Positions 22,025 to 35,400 of a stretch of DNA of 64,000 nt are shown one piece after another (the first letter of the stretch is position 1; every line of letters begins with the position of its first letter). Both the position numbers and the translations under genes were made by a program. Below the pieces are notes generated by a model, which saw only the letters and a list, made by a program, of their open reading frames with translations, had not been told where the DNA came from and ran no database searches. Origin of the DNA: Ypsolopha sequella (Eukaryota > Arthropoda > Insecta > Lepidoptera > Ypsolophidae); assembly GCA_934047225.1 (NCBI GenBank), contig OW204001.1:9284201-9348200 (forward strand), given 5' to 3'.

Positions 22025-22025
22025 A
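22020..22025 (+). terminator. AATAAA poly(A) signal overlapping the MORN stop codon
   Basis: AATAAA at 22020-22025 includes the TAA stop. A GT/T-rich element ('gattggttgttttattt') follows at ~22038-22055, as expected for a cleavage site. If used, the 3' UTR is only ~10-30 nt. Confidence 0.6.
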
Positions 22026-22182
22026 GCTTTCTGATCTTCGATTGGTTGTTTTATTTAATTTGTTTATCTGGTGGACTTCTAGAGTTTATTCGATAGATTA
22101 TAACTGGGGGTAAAAAATTATGTAGCTACACTGAGTAAAAGTTATCAACGTAATTCATACCAACCCAAAGGCTCTTTAAATA

Positions 22183-22602
22183 TGTTTTTTCAATGCAAGT
22201 GCTCGTAAAGGCCCACTTTTTATGCATCAAAAACGCACAGAAAGTCGATTATTTTGCCCTAGGGCTTTATTATCATATTTTTTAATTTATTTACGAGAGG
22301 TTGGCTAACCTGCAACCTTTGCTGTGTACCATAAATTTTATACTTTTTTTTCCACTATTTAACGGCTCTGGATACAGTCCTTTTGAGCCAATCATTAACT
22401 TGCAAAATTGTAACAATGTAACATTCAACTTTAATAATTAAATTGTTTTCTTTGATTAAATTTGTTTTATTTCCTCACACTATGCATTGAAAAACGTATT
22501 AAACGTTTTACACGGGCGTAAAAGCAATACATTACTCGGTTACGTTTAAATCGTCCTCGTAATTTATTCCTTCTCGCCGTTGTAGCATAAACTACTATTA
22601 TA
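22183..22602 (+). mobile_element. Family C repeat, copy 3
   Basis: Same start, internal and end motifs as 8754-9170, with small deletions (lacks the 'cactcgctacgctcgtg' hairpin). It lies ~160 bp downstream of the MORN gene. Confidence 0.75.
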
Positions 22603-23624
22603 AACGGGGCAATAACTCATTTTGAGAAACTTTAAATATCAAATTCTGAATTTCCATATTGGCATTGAACAATTAATAGCTAGATCCCGAATGGACAGAA
22701 ATATATAAACCCGAAATTAAAAAAATAAAAGTTGTACGTAATATGTGGATAAGTACAAGTGTTTTTTTAAAACAATAAAAAAATATAGTTCGTTGCGTAG
22801 GTTCTTTAAGCCAGGATATGTTTTTTTGAAAAACTCGAATTGACTTATTTACGTAGATATAATTTAAAAATCAGCGCATGACTGCATGAGACCATTAAGG
22901 CGAAACAAAAAAAAAATGGGGTTTTTTCGAATCCACTTACTCCACTATAACGTCATCTACGTATTTCATTTTTGAGTAAATGTTTATTGAGTATTTGATT
23001 AAGATTCTCACGGAAGGAAAACGCGATTGAATGAAATTTTCTTGAAAGAATTTAATTCCGAAAAGACCTCTAAATTGTTTAATTTTTTCCTGTAGTTCTG
23101 AAATCCTAACTAATTTCATTGTGGATTTGCATTCAGAATGTGGATATTATGTATTTGTAAAGTCTCCTTGAAAATGTTTTTGAGAAAATAGCTTAGTACA
23201 TTTTATATTAATAAAATACCGACTTTTTGCTACTTTCCACATCCGTCCCACTCGCACTGAATGTTTTTTTGCATATGAAGTAACAGGGACGCTAATACTT
23301 TTACGTAGCGCCTTAAGGCCCTTACTATTGCCAAATGGGTACTTTCTAAAGCCTACTCCTCGTTTATGGCCAAACCAAAAATAATGAAAAAATGTATTAT
23401 GAATAATCAACTCTTAGACAACATATGCAACAGTTTTCTTTTTCATACCACCAAAACTTCTACATTAATTTATTTTTTTACTGAATGGTGTTTTTTGACC
23501 TCAAATTCCCTACTGCTCCTGAGTTGCTTGGCCGATTGAATTCATCTATGCTTTGATAAATAGATAAACTTTATAGCTATAAACATAACATAAGATTATT
23601 CAATCGAGTAATCACGTCCAAGTG
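22603..23624. other. AT-rich intergenic DNA without recognised features
   Basis: Short ORFs only, none with domain signatures. I see no terminal repeats or RNA genes here. Confidence 0.5.
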
Positions 23625-23800
23625 AAAAGAATAATTTTCTCCTATTTCGCCCTCTCAAGGACGCAGCGAGCGTCGTAACAGCCACTATGCATTGCGCGCT
23701 GATATGAACGTTACTTCAATGTCGTTTCCGTTGATATTTGTAGTGACAAATATCGAGCTGCTAATTTGGCGATGGTAATCGCCTTAACCGAAAGACAATA
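23625..23800 (+). mobile_element. Dispersed repeat family R, fragment
   Basis: Shares 'attt.gcgct.tccggagac', 'gtcgtaa.gc', 'tgaacgtta.ttcaatg' and 'ttgatatttg' with 28310-28705, 40870-41235 (-) and 41620-41820. No coding. Confidence 0.65.
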
Positions 23801-23840
23801 TCGTAAACATAATTCAGCAGATTGAAGGAGCTCCACAATG

Positions 23841-24108
23841 AATGATATCTACTCAATTTGAAAATACCGCGTTATTCGGGTCAAGAAAAGCAACCCCTTT
23901 TTTCCAAAAATACGTAAATCCACTGATGCAGTCGGCGGCAGCAAGATATTGTCAGTCTACGCTACGCCTAGCGTTGGCGCCTGTAAGACGTGGAACCTGT
24001 GCCTTTTTTTGCAAGCTATAAATATCTCCCAAAACTACTCCAAAAGACATTGAAATTAATTTTATAAAGTAATATTTCGAGGAGTTTAAAGTAATATAAT
24101 TCCTGATT
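23841..24108. mobile_element. ~265-bp non-autonomous derivative of the P-like transposon, inserted in family B
   Basis: 23841-23975 matches 48711-48832 ('gttattcgggtcaa.aaaagc', 'atgcagtc.gcggcagcaag'). 23976-24108 matches 55508-55635 ('gtaagacgtggaacctgtgc', 'gcaagctataaatatctccc'). Those two segments flank the THAP transposase gene. Family B sequence continues on both sides ('ctccacaatg' left, 'agcatcagttttgcgttgga' right), as in the uninterrupted copy at 32205-32525. No convincing TIR or 8-bp duplication could be read. Confidence 0.7.
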
Positions 24109-24490
24109 TATAAGCATCAGTTTTGCGTTGGATTCAGTTCCATCAATGTAGAAGGTAACAATTTGAAAAATATATTGCGTGTTTTTTGACTAAAGACAAC
24201 ATACTTTCAATCTTCTTTTAATTATAATACTTTTACAAATGTTTGAATTTCACAAAAAAAGCGATTCATTTTCCATATTTCAAAACCGAGTGAAACGAAA
24301 CCAACACACGCATATACTTACTAGAATAAACCATGTCTGTTACATAAAGAAATTATAGTTCCTGTCCTAAAGTCTTAATGTAGCCGCGATTTCAAAACAA
24401 CTGAAGTTTTGCGTGCGCGGCATCTGATTAGAGCAGGATAGACAGTTAAAAAACAAAAGTGTTAGAGCAGGACTGAATTTTAACATTGTG
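24109..24490 (+). mobile_element. Dispersed repeat family B, copy 1
   Basis: From 'agcatcagttttgcgttgga' to 'gcaggactgaattttaacat', shared with 32217-32525 ('gcatctgattagagcaggat', 'agacagttaaaaaacaaaag'). No coding or TIR seen. Confidence 0.7.
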
Positions 24491-26650
24491 CAGCCCAAAT
24501 TGATATCAAGTCGATCGAGCGAGGCAACAGATTTCACTACTAGTCAACTCGTGTAAACTTTTACGTTGAAATGACATAAACAAACACGCTCCAGTGTAAA
24601 CAAGGCAACAGGTCGGGAAATACTTAGCTAAGTACAGTTACTTACTTGCACTCAGAGTTAAAGTTACACGCCCGAAGAGTGACACTTCAACATTTGAACC
24701 CACTTAACGTTACCAGCACTTATTTGTTGGACAGTCGCTTGCAACACCTCTTTGCATAAATGCAGGAAATCCTTTAACTTATGTCGTGCCTAGAAAAGTG
24801 GGAATCTGAATCTTCAATTCGAATGAGGATTATACTAAGCTGATGACAACTACCCGTGGGACTGTGACAATATTTTTTTCACCTCACAAGCTCGGAAAGG
24901 GTCTGTTTATCATTAGAAATCTGGGTGGAAAAGCGCACTTTATCCGCTAGCGTGGAAAGTGTTTTTAAAATTCGAATATTTTTATTCAATAAAGGTTTGT
25001 ACAATAATATCACATATATATAGAACCTCATTGGTTTTATAATAGTTTATATTCTCTGCAGCCAGTCCACTGAAATGCAAATACTTATTTCATGTCATGC
25101 GCCAGCCTCATTTAAAGAATAATCGCACTGGCCAGCAAGAAAATTTGATTAAAAACAAAAACTTTAAAATTTCCTTCTCTTTATTTAATCCACTTTCCTT
25201 CCATTATTTTGGTTTGTTTTTTGATAAAATCGATAGAAATCATAAAATATGAGCGAGGCTCAAAAGCGACGAAGATATAAATTTAGAATTTAGAATAAAT
25301 ATAGAATTAGTGCAAGCGGTACATAATGCCGAGTTGAGTTTTCTTCCGAAAAATCGCGCGAAAAATACATAAAAGCATACGATATATATTTTCTTGCACC
25401 TAACATTTTCCTCGCTTTAGTGAGGTGAAAAGGTGTGTGTTTCGCTCGGCAGCAAAGTTATTTAGCGTCTCGTACCTTTGAAACCCTCGCCAGAGAATAT
25501 AAAGTATTACTACGTACCCTCGCTACGCTCAGAATTCTATATTTGAACCACTCGCATCCTTCGCTTGCTCAGGTTTCAATACAAGGTACTTACTCGCGCC
25601 AAAAATTAACTTTCCAGCCTTGCATAACAAATAACTATTGTGTGTATGATATTAATTCTGTCATACGATGTTTAGACAGGTGGGTCTAACTTGATATTTT
25701 GGGCGGGCTATGAGGTTTTTGAACAACATGTTTGAGGTTTTAAGTAATCAGATGTTGTCTTTTGTAAATAATCAATGTCTCATTCGTTTATTTTATTTGC
25801 TTTCTTCCAGGAGAACCACCATAAGAGTGGCAAAATATTGGAAATGTCCAGCAGTGGACGAACCAGGCTGATCGATGGATTATTTTAGATGGATTCAAAA
25901 TTTCAATACAAAATCTACCAACCAGCATGACCCCTTTGGCACCCCCTCCCCCAGTTAGTAGCGTAGGTGCCTGCTCTTAGGCTGTTGAATCTAATCTTCC
26001 TACACTTGTATACTACGTACAAAGAGAGCTTTGGTCTCTCGGAGACAAATAAGCATTTGTCCTTGTCTCTCTAATTGTTATTTATGTATAAAACTTAATT
26101 TGATACATATACAATACCATAACAGCGGATAGTTAGCCCAAAACTAAGACGATGAATTCGTAATCATTTATAATTATCATTTTGCGTCACCCATCCCATA
26201 TAGAGGTGGACCACCTACTGTTTCATAATAAAATCGATTAGAATACCTCGCAAGGCTGCTTTTATCCTATACGTTGGTTAAACACTTTTGGCCGTGAGCG
26301 TCTGCCCACCTGTAAGGTACACAAGTACCCAGTATAGCAAGAACCTTATTTCCATATTCTAATACGAACATATTCGGCCTGTTTTGCGAAATATTCGCTT
26401 GGCAGAGGTCTCAAGACATTGGTGTTTTGTAGAGTATGGCCAGAAGATAGGTGCCCAAATACAGTAAGAAGGTACATTGTTTAAGTTACTGTATATTATA
26501 ACGACATTTGACGAAGCTACGTTCCTAGCACACGCGTTCGATACAGTATCGTATATTTATTCTACTTACGCTGTCACCGCGTTTGTCAGACAACATGCGT
26601 GAGAACTATTGGATATTGAACTAAGGTGCCTGCAATTAACTTGACTACAT
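24491..26650. other. Intergenic DNA, unresolved old repeats
   Basis: 25400-25620 holds 'cctcgctacgctcagaattc'-type sequence of a kind also seen near 59220-59270. 25840-25895 is an end fragment of family H. No gene can be supported. Confidence 0.4.
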
Positions 26651-26654
26651 AATC

Positions 26655-26810
26655 GCGGGCGACGCGCGACGCGACTAGTTGAATCACAAGTGCAAGGAGC
26701 GTGACGTACTGTTTAATCGCAAAAACATCGTGTCACTCTCCTCGCACTTGTGATTCAACTAAGTTGCGTCGCGCGCGATTAAACACTATGCTACGAGTAC
26801 TGGAAGTCCT
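26655..26810. mobile_element. Foldback MITE family O, copy 1
   Basis: 'gcgacgcgcgacgcgactag' then 'ttgaatcacaagtgcaagga' returns inverted as 'tcctcgcacttgtgattcaa'. A related copy at 32855-33000 shares 'gtttttgcgattaaacagta' and 'gtgctacg'. Confidence 0.65.
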
Positions 26811-26874
26811 TTGCTCGAAATAGGAATAGTGATGTAAACGTTGCTCATAAAATACTCCTATAATTGTGACACTA

Positions 26875-27085
26875 ATTTGCAAATTTATACTTGAGACTTG
26901 GTAAGTGATTGGTACCACGGATCGGTTTTCAGATAAATTCGCTAAATAAAATGTTGACCTCCCATAGTAATTGACTTGGGGCTAGGCTTGCGTATGTAGG
27001 GAGCACGAAAAATATATTTACGAACCTTGATACTGAGCAGCTGAGCACTTACCAAGCCTCCAGTTTGAATTTGGCTATATAAATT
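26875..27085. mobile_element. Degenerate family F relative
   Basis: 'cttggtaagtgattggtacc', 'aaatgttgacctcccatagt' and, inverted, 'cacttaccaagcctccagt' correspond to the arms and centre of MITE F. Similar remnants are at 33740-33930 and 54975-55045. Confidence 0.5.
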
Positions 27086-27110
27086 AATGTCACTCTTCTT
27101 GGTGAGACTA

Positions 27111-27440
27111 TAATAGTAGTTTATGCTACAAGGGCGAAAAGGAATAAATTACGAGGACGATTTAAACGTAACGTTTGTCAATGCATATAGTGTGAGGAAA
27201 TGAAAACAAATATAATCTTGTGAACTTTAAATTATGATTGGCTCAAAAGGACTATATCCAGAGCCGTTAAATAGTGGAAAAAAAGTATAAAATTTATGTT
27301 ACACAGGAAAAGTTGCAGGTTAGCCAACCATTGTAACTAAATAAAAAAAAAATAATAAAGCCGTAGGGCAAAATAATCGACTTTCTGTTCGGCTTTGATG
27401 CACAAAAAGTGGACCTTTGCGAGCACTTGCATTGAAAATA
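27111..27440 (-). mobile_element. Family C repeat, reverse copy
   Basis: Reverse complement of the family C start, the 'agtcgattattttgcc' core and the end 'gtagcataaactactatt'. Confidence 0.75.
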
Positions 27441-28059
27441 TATTTCCGCAGTTGTAGCTATTGGCCTCGTGTGGTCCCCTTTGGTCCCGTTGTCGGTCGG
27501 ACAGAATGCGTGACTACCCGCCGTGTATCTTCCGCACAACACGGGGGTAATTAGAAATTAGGACATGCTCCCTGGGCGGGCTGCAAGAGGCCGGGCCATT
27601 ACGAAGGACATCGGTTTTCATTTGTGGTTTCCATCGAGTTTGGTACTCGTAAGTCCTAAAGGTTATATATTGCAGGTTAATTTATTTGTAGTTTTGATTT
27701 TAGTACAATCAATAAAAAAATTTAAATTATAATTGATAGAATAATATAATTTATTTAATTTAAATGTAATTTAAGTACATTTAATTGTAATTTTAGTACA
27801 ATTAATTTGATTGTAATTTAAGTTTAATAAATTTAATTTTAATTTTATTACAATTAATTTTATTGCATTTTTAGCTCTTCCAGCGTCATCCAAAAACTAC
27901 TCTTACTGATACCGATATTTAAAAATTATGAAAAAAATATAGGTAGGTGGTAGAGCTGATGCCGGGCTCGACTGTGGAGGTACCACCATCTTACTTGGAG
28001 ACCCCCTCTAAGTAATTCGGGGGAGAGTAAGAGGACAGCTCACAGGCAAAAAACTAGGA

Positions 28060-28290
28060 TCCCCACCATGCCTGGGACCAATGGATGGCGGTATATCCAT
28101 CCCTAATAGCCGGGTCTTATATAGAACAGACTGGTGACGGGCAGCGGCGTCACTGGTGCGAGGGTTCCGGCACCGCGCTCACCAACCCGCCTGCCCAGCG
28201 TGTGTGAGTATAGGCAATTCTTCCAGGATGACCGCCAGGAGTGGCAGAGTCCTGGAAAGTCCAGCAGTGGACGAACTAGGCTGATGGATG
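28060..28290 (+). mobile_element. Family H (RTE-type 3' end), copy 2
   Basis: Same 'gacgggcagcggcgtcactg' and 'gtccagcagtggacgaacta' motifs, ending in 'ggctgatggatggatga'. Confidence 0.75.
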
Positions 28291-28309
28291 GATGATAGTA
28301 TAAGAAAAA

Positions 28310-28705
28310 AAAAATGGAAAATTATTCTTGCGTAAAAAAACAGTATGAAAATATTGTTCCAAGTCGAGCTGTTTTTAGACTAAAATTAAGTAAAATTGGT
28401 TATTTCTTTGAAACCACTATTGGTATTTGCATGGTTCTAGTACTAAAATACAAAGAAAATATTATTTACAAAAAATCATCTATGGAATTTTTTTCCATCC
28501 ATCGTGTTCATGTGAAAATATTATTTCCCCTATTTTGCGCTATCCGGAGACACAGCGACGTCGTAATGCAGTGCGCGCTGATGTGAACGTTATTTCAATA
28601 GATTTTCTTTTGATATTTGCACCGATAAGAGTCGACTCAAGGTCCTTGGCGACTACCTGCCCCTTAACCTCAACTCTAGATGACGCAAATTTTTCCAAAA
28701 GCTGA
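28310..28705 (+). mobile_element. Dispersed repeat family R, longest copy
   Basis: Matches 40870-41235 in reverse over most of its length ('ttatttctttgaaaccacta', 'tttttttccatccatcg', 'gtcgactcaaggtc'). The short ORFs here are not conserved between copies. Confidence 0.7.
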
Positions 28706-29379
28706 ATTAAATATTTTGATTGATTTACTATTATTAGAGCGCTTTAAAAAACATAAGTCAAAACTTTGAAAACTTGGTGATTTTATGAAAATCTATAAAT
28801 AAAAACACTGAAACATCCACATATCAAATCGGAAACTGTAAACGACAATACGTTCATGATAATTATAATAGTCCACAACTTGAAATCACTTCCTACAACT
28901 CTTATTCCCAACAGATAAGCTCTACAAAGTAGAGTCTACGTTATTTTAAAGCCAAATTATAGTCGACTTCCTTGTTCCGTGACCAACACTCTATTACCAT
29001 CACAATAACTCTTGTACTATCATCATACAGTCTAAATTCAAGTGCATCAGCTGAGAAGAAAAGTTGGTCGAACGGTTCTGCAGCAGCATGGTTTGACTGA
29101 AGTACGGCAGATGTGGTTGCGTTCGGAAAGGCGTCGAACGGCTGCAATGTTCCACCGAAAGAGGCGCCAAACGCGCCAAAAATCAAGTACACCGTTATTG
29201 AGAACCGTAATTCGACAAACATAGGTGCTAATTTCGTTTGCTACAGTTGCGTTCGTAATCCATATCAGTTTCTTATCAGTTGTAATCGCACAGTTATCGT
29301 AGGCCGAACAAATAGATCGTTCGTCGGCAAATGTGCGAATTTTCCAATAATGTAGATAATTTGTGAGTCTCCGCGGATC

Positions 29380-29452
29380 ATGGTTTGGTGTAATAAAAGT
29401 GTTTCAGTGTTTTGTCTTGTGTTGGTGATTGTAAAATGTGTGAACGGTCAAG
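29380..29452 (+). CDS. Integrin beta exon 1: start codon and signal peptide
   Basis: ATG in the context 'ggatcATGg', preceded by in-frame stops. Encodes [20 protein letters not shown] then VNGQ: a hydrophobic core of ~10 residues with a likely signal-peptidase site after Gly23. Donor GTGAGT at 29453. The split codon joins to exon 2 as Val. Confidence 0.85.
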
Positions 29453-32400
29453 GTGAGTGATGTTTATCTGCCGATAAGGTTTTCCTTGGGCGTCGCTGAA
29501 AATAAGAAAATAAAAATTCATGAAAGTGATGATTCACTCGCCCTTTTGTTGGCAATTTTATTTACATTTGTTTATTTCATTTCACAACTAACAATTCTAA
29601 TACATCTTAACTTTAGTAGCAAACTTGAATGTCACTGTAATTTGTCACACCTACAAGGTTTACATACCTTCACCCAATTTGATAAACTGAATAATTTATG
29701 TTAAACCATTTCCTGGCTCATTAAACATTGGGAACACAAACACAGGAAAGGTCGGAAACGAATTCAAAGATACAGAATATATTTTATTGAAGGGCCGAAA
29801 GAAACAAACTGTTGCCTTATCGGGAACATACACGTGCACTTCAAAAGGGCTTCAACTTTTAATTATGGCTCCCGGACCAAAATAGTCGAAACATGGCGAC
29901 TATAACCGAAATAGTCAAAATACGGCGCCGTTGACTTCGAGACACCTGTTTTGGAAGTTTGTTTCCTATAATATGACCACGATTTTAGACATATTAACTG
30001 TTTGAGAATCAACTTTATTACTAGTGCAAAAGAGTACAAAGGCTTGTGTATTGATATACATATATTGGTAATTTATTCGTAGACTGAAAATAGCTACTTA
30101 GTTCCAGACCACTGCCGTTTATTTTGGTTTTTCTTTTACTATATCTTGTTACAAAGTTACTATTTATGATTAATTTATGATTACTAATAAAGAGCATTTT
30201 ATATCCCTGTCATAGTTTTAGCTTAATTAATTTCTTTACTTTGACCTATACTGGTACTTTTATTTATTATATATCTATATATGAGTATGTACATTATTAT
30301 GTGTTTATCTGTGTGTAGTATTTATTTACATTTGTCATGGAAATGGTAAGCATTTAGGAGGAACTGTTTTTGAAGATTTAAGTTATCAAACTGAAATTAA
30401 AAACAAAATTTAATACGTAGATTTAAAACCTTGAAATCAACTATCAAACAAAAAACAAGTAATGGAAATAGCTATTGAACAACAGGAATTATAAACTAAT
30501 GAATCTGTTAGAAAATTTCGCCAATTTCATAGATAAGCACTCAATATATAGCCACATTGTTAAAATCTTTATTAAATTGTGCCTTCTTCCCTCTTTTTTT
30601 CGCATACCTACTTGACGATTTGGCTTTCATGTTTATATGTATCAAGACTTATATGTTTACACCTGAAGAGGAGTAATATGGAGACAAAATGACATGCAAT
30701 GTTTGCACAACAAAAAATATTATTTTTGCTTAAAGCAGCAACACTGGTGCAATAACCGTGCCGTTAAGGCATTTAACCCGAGAATATCGGCTGGTTAATT
30801 TTGACATAAGCTAACCGTAAGATAACCTCTGGTTAGAGTTCGTGCAAGACATTTTTTGTATTTAACTTGAGTTGAGGGCTTAACTCGCCGGTTAAGATTC
30901 TGGCGCAAGTGGCCCTTAGCTGAGCAGAAGATTATCCGCCATTTACAAAAATGGTAGTGATAAAATAAATGAGCAAAACATGCATTCTCTTGTATGGAAT
31001 GGATAGCAATATTGAGATAAGTTGCTGAGAGACATGACCTGAATGAGTAATGAGTTAAAGGAAAAACCGTAAAGCAGCTGAGAAAACATACTCATGTACG
31101 TCATGAAGAGTAACTAATGTGAATTTTACCAGTACAATAGATAATTATTTACTTAGTAGTAAGTAACTATATGATTCATATTAATTTCCTAGTAAACGTA
31201 AGTAACTCGGTAACTCAAAGGGCATACAGCGACCTACGGGTCCAATATAATAATGCGTTTAGGGCACTGTTGAGGCTGCCGTGGCGGTGTAACCGGTCGG
31301 CCACAGCCTCAGGCTTCGAGAGGCGCGCCAAGCGGTTCTTCTTTCAACGAAGCCGGCGGAGAGAAGTTGTATAGAACCGGCCATGGGTCGCCGCTCGCGC
31401 GTCTTGTCCGGCTTCGAGTGACTTGCGTTCTCGGGACGGCGGTGTGCGGGGGGGCGGGCGGTTGAAACAGTGATCGAGCGCACAGGACGAATCTAGTGTC
31501 GAGCGCTTTGAGCGAGTGAGCGCGCTATACATCTGATGCGGTGTAAGGCGCCGACGGGTGTCGTGGCAGGACAAAGCCCGTCGCAAAAATCGCCTGGAAG
31601 CGCAGCAAGAAGCGTCGCCAGAAGCCTGAAGCTGTGGCCCTGGCTTCAAAAATGTTTGCGGAGTTGCAGCCGCGATCATGAGAAAGAGGTGCGCTTCTGC
31701 ACTTGCCCACCTTCACGGTAGCACCAACGGCATTCTGAAGGTATTTTCAGATCGGTAGGACTCTCCTCTCTTACGGAGATGGATGCAGCTCCACATTATA
31801 CTATAATTAATTAACAATTTTGTACCTACTAACATACCACATACCACTGTTACTAATACTCTATGGACATTTGTCTGATATAAAAATATTGAATTGAATT
31901 GAATTGAGTTGAAATAGACTAGACTACTGAGTTGTTTCAAAAAATAAGTTTAAAAAATCATAGTAATACGTAGAGTATAAAGAAATATAATTTTCAAGGT
32001 GAAATTAGAATTAGAGTTTGTACTTCAGCAAGCACAATTTGTTTTTTTTTGTTTGTCTACAAAGCGATACAATCCCCAATAGATAAGCCTCATCGATTGA
32101 TTCCAAAGTTCTTATCTCGAATTTAGATCAATCGGTCATTGGTACAGTAAGCCATTGAAGTATGTACTGATATAACTCAATGCAGTAAGCTCGAGATTAA
32201 TGGGCTCCACAATGCAAAGCATCAGTTTTGCATTGGATTCAGTTCCGTCAATGCAGACGTTAAAAATTTGAAAAAAATATGGCGTGTTTTTTGGCTCAAG
32301 ACAAATTAACTTTCAATCTAAGCATGAATTTTACGAAAAAAGCGATTCAGTTTCCATATATCAAAACTGATAGAAACAAAACAAACACACGCAGATACTA

Positions 32401-35400
32401 ACTAGAAAAAAAAAAAAAATTACATAAAAAAATAACTGAAGTTTTACGTACGTAGCATCTGATTAGAGCAGGATAGACAGTTAAAAAACAAAAGCGTCAG
32501 AGCAGGACTGAATTTTAGCATTGTGCAGAATTATTGTACATATTAGGTATAATATACACACTGCATTATATACTTTATAAACATCACATAAACATAAAAA
32601 TACGAAGTTGGATTCCGTAAGAGTAGACATTTGTGTCGATTCGGCTAACTTATTTGACAGAACTAAACTTAATTTGAGCCTTCTGTCTTGTTCTTTCCGT
32701 ATCGAAAAGACAAAGACAGAACGCTTAAAATAAGGTTAGTCCTGTCAAATTAGTTAAATTGTGTTTGGCCGAATCGACACCATTATGAACTCACATGAAT
32801 TGTCAAAATCTTTCGTATTTTTTCAGGATTTGAGCGTAATTTTGCACCTACATCACCCGTAGTACAGTGTTTAATCGCGCGAGATGCAACTTAGTTGAGT
32901 CACAATCGCGAGGAGCGTGACACGATGTTTTTGCGATTAAACAGTATGTCACGCTTCTCGCACCTGGCGTATTAAACACTGTGCTACGGGCGCTGGTGTA
33001 GCTAAATCAACTTCTTGTGACACCATATCTTTGTCACCTTTCGAAAATAAGATAAAGCGATGTCCAGCAATGCCGAATTGAGACTGTTAGACTTCATCTT
33101 GAAGTCGCATGCTCGCTGTTAACCTTTTCATTACTATCTTTCACCAAAATACTGGTGGCAAGAACAAACCTCTTGTAGAAGCAAGCTCGTCTGTGAGCAT
33201 GTTTTTTTTTCAAATTTTTAATATTAGTTTAAGTTTCTGTGTGTACGAGTACAACAACGATCAATATCGTTGGTGTACAATAAAGGATGTAATAGTTTCT
33301 GCCAAGGATATTTAAAATATATATTTTTGATGCTACTTACACCTGCAGCCCAGTGTACAATAATAACAAACAGCGCGTCATATTGAGTTCACTCGAGCCA
33401 TGTGATGTTGGTTCAGATAATCTGGCGGACACTAATCTTGTTGCCGAGTATACACTGCACGCCCACATTAATTATGTCAACATCGATAAAGTTAAGCTAC
33501 TTTTTGTTGCTCTTACAAACAATAGTTTTATTATTGTATTTAAGTATGTGCTAGTTTGTAAAGTACACTTACGAATTAGATAATTTAACAGGGTTTCGGT
33601 TTAATACTTTTAGTACCGGACCCAATAATATTGGAAATTATACTTACTAAGGAGTCTATAAAGGGAAACTATAAAGGAAAAGTTGTGACTTCACTATATC
33701 CTACAGAAAACTTGCATTGTCCTCTAAATTAAGTTATGCATCCAAATTCATACTGCATGATTGGTAAGTTATCAGTATCACTGATCAAATAGACTTGCCT
33801 CCTGACGCAGGGCTTTTCAGGCTTAAAACTAGTCACCAGCCTTTGTTATTGAAACATTTCGTATAAAAAAAAAAAACTTTTTTTTTTTTGCTGATTTCGT
33901 AAAATAAAATGTTGACCTCCTACAGTAAAATGAGACTACAGATTTTCATCTGCTACGATCCAGACACACCTCTTTCGCCTCTTCCACTTCCATCAATCTA
34001 GTCAAACAAGCTCTTCTATTACCGTTGCTTTTGACATGGCCCTTCTTCAGTATGTCACCAATTTGGTCAGCATACGTCCTTCTAGGGCGGCCTGCGGGCC
34101 TATTATGTATCTCTAGTTGCCTTCTGTACTGGGTGCCTATCATCAAAAACATAGATATACCATCAAATTCCGATTTCCTAAGGATATGTTCGCACTTCAA
34201 GTGACGACACAGATTGTTAATAGTTCAATACCCACTAAAGACAATTTTAAAATTTCAGTTTTTAGCTATGTTTTTGATGATAGGCACCTAGTACAGTTGG
34301 CAACTAAAGATACAGAATAGGGGGGCAGCGGGCCTATTGTGTATCTCTAGTTGCCTTCTGGACGAGGTGTCTATCATCAAAAACATAGATATACTATCGA
34401 ATTCCGATGTCCTAAGGATATTTTCGCACTTGAAGTGACGACACAGATTGTTAATAGTTCAATACCCACTAAAGGCAATTTTGAAATTTCAGTTTTTAGC
34501 TATGTTTTTGATGATAGGCACCTAGTACAGTTGTCAACTAAAGATACACAATAGGGGGGCAGGTCGAGCTGCAGCTTCCACTTGCGCACCATAAATTTCT
34601 TTCATCACTCTACTTTCATTCATCCTCTCTACATGTCCAAACCGGACATTATTTATTTATTCTAAACATAGTATTAAATACTTAGTTACAACACGGAGAA
34701 AAAATACTTTTACAATACTACCAGATCGTTTTGTAAAAAAAACCTTCTAAACAAAAACAGAATTATGTTATATTTACTTGAATTATTGTCTACATTAGAT
34801 TGTTCAAGTAAACTGAACAATAAATAAGTAAAATGAACAATAAATATAGACGTCACATATAGTACAATGTTTTCTGTTTAAATGAACTATATTCAAGTTA
34901 ACGGAACCAGAATTTTTTCTCAGTGAACTTAGTACTCTCAGCTTGTTCCTAAAATACTTACTCTGGTAGCATTACTCCAGTCTGATGAATTCTCTCTCCA
35001 TATAAATCAACACTTGTGTTTGCTTACTGTTCCAACTGTTTATTTGTAGGTGTAATAAAAGCTTCCTCTTACGTCATTCATAAACCAAACATCTGCAATT
35101 TCAGGAATTTTCTCTTTATACTAGAAATACCATGCTTATGTACAAACAACCACTTGGCCACGTAATAATCGTCGGTGAAAAGCGAGTGAACCTATTGTGG
35201 GCTGTGACTTGCATTTCACAGTTCGCACATGGGAACATCTCTGACACCCCCTCGGGGATTCTGTCGTGACGATAAGTTTGTTTATATAAATCGAATGGGC
35301 GGAGGTAGGCATGTATTTATATACAAGGTGACTTTTTGATCATCGTCCAAATTCATACTGGTGGCTTGGTAAGTGATCAGTATCATGGATCAATAACAAT

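Noticed and set aside
28314..28705. 90- and 92-aa ORFs
   Set aside because: They sit in repeat family R; the other copies do not keep the frame.
29042..29355. ORFs just upstream of the integrin start codon
   Set aside because: Overlapping readings in different frames and strands, none in frame with the signal peptide or with known domains; more likely 5' UTR or promoter.
31259..31721. Several overlapping ORFs on both strands in a GC-rich patch
   Set aside because: Arg/Ala/Ser-rich readings in all frames reflect base composition of a decayed LINE 3' region.
34117..34554. Two similar 67-aa ORFs suggesting a small gene family
   Set aside because: They lie in the two tandem MITE copies and run through inverted repeats, so similarity is due to the repeat.
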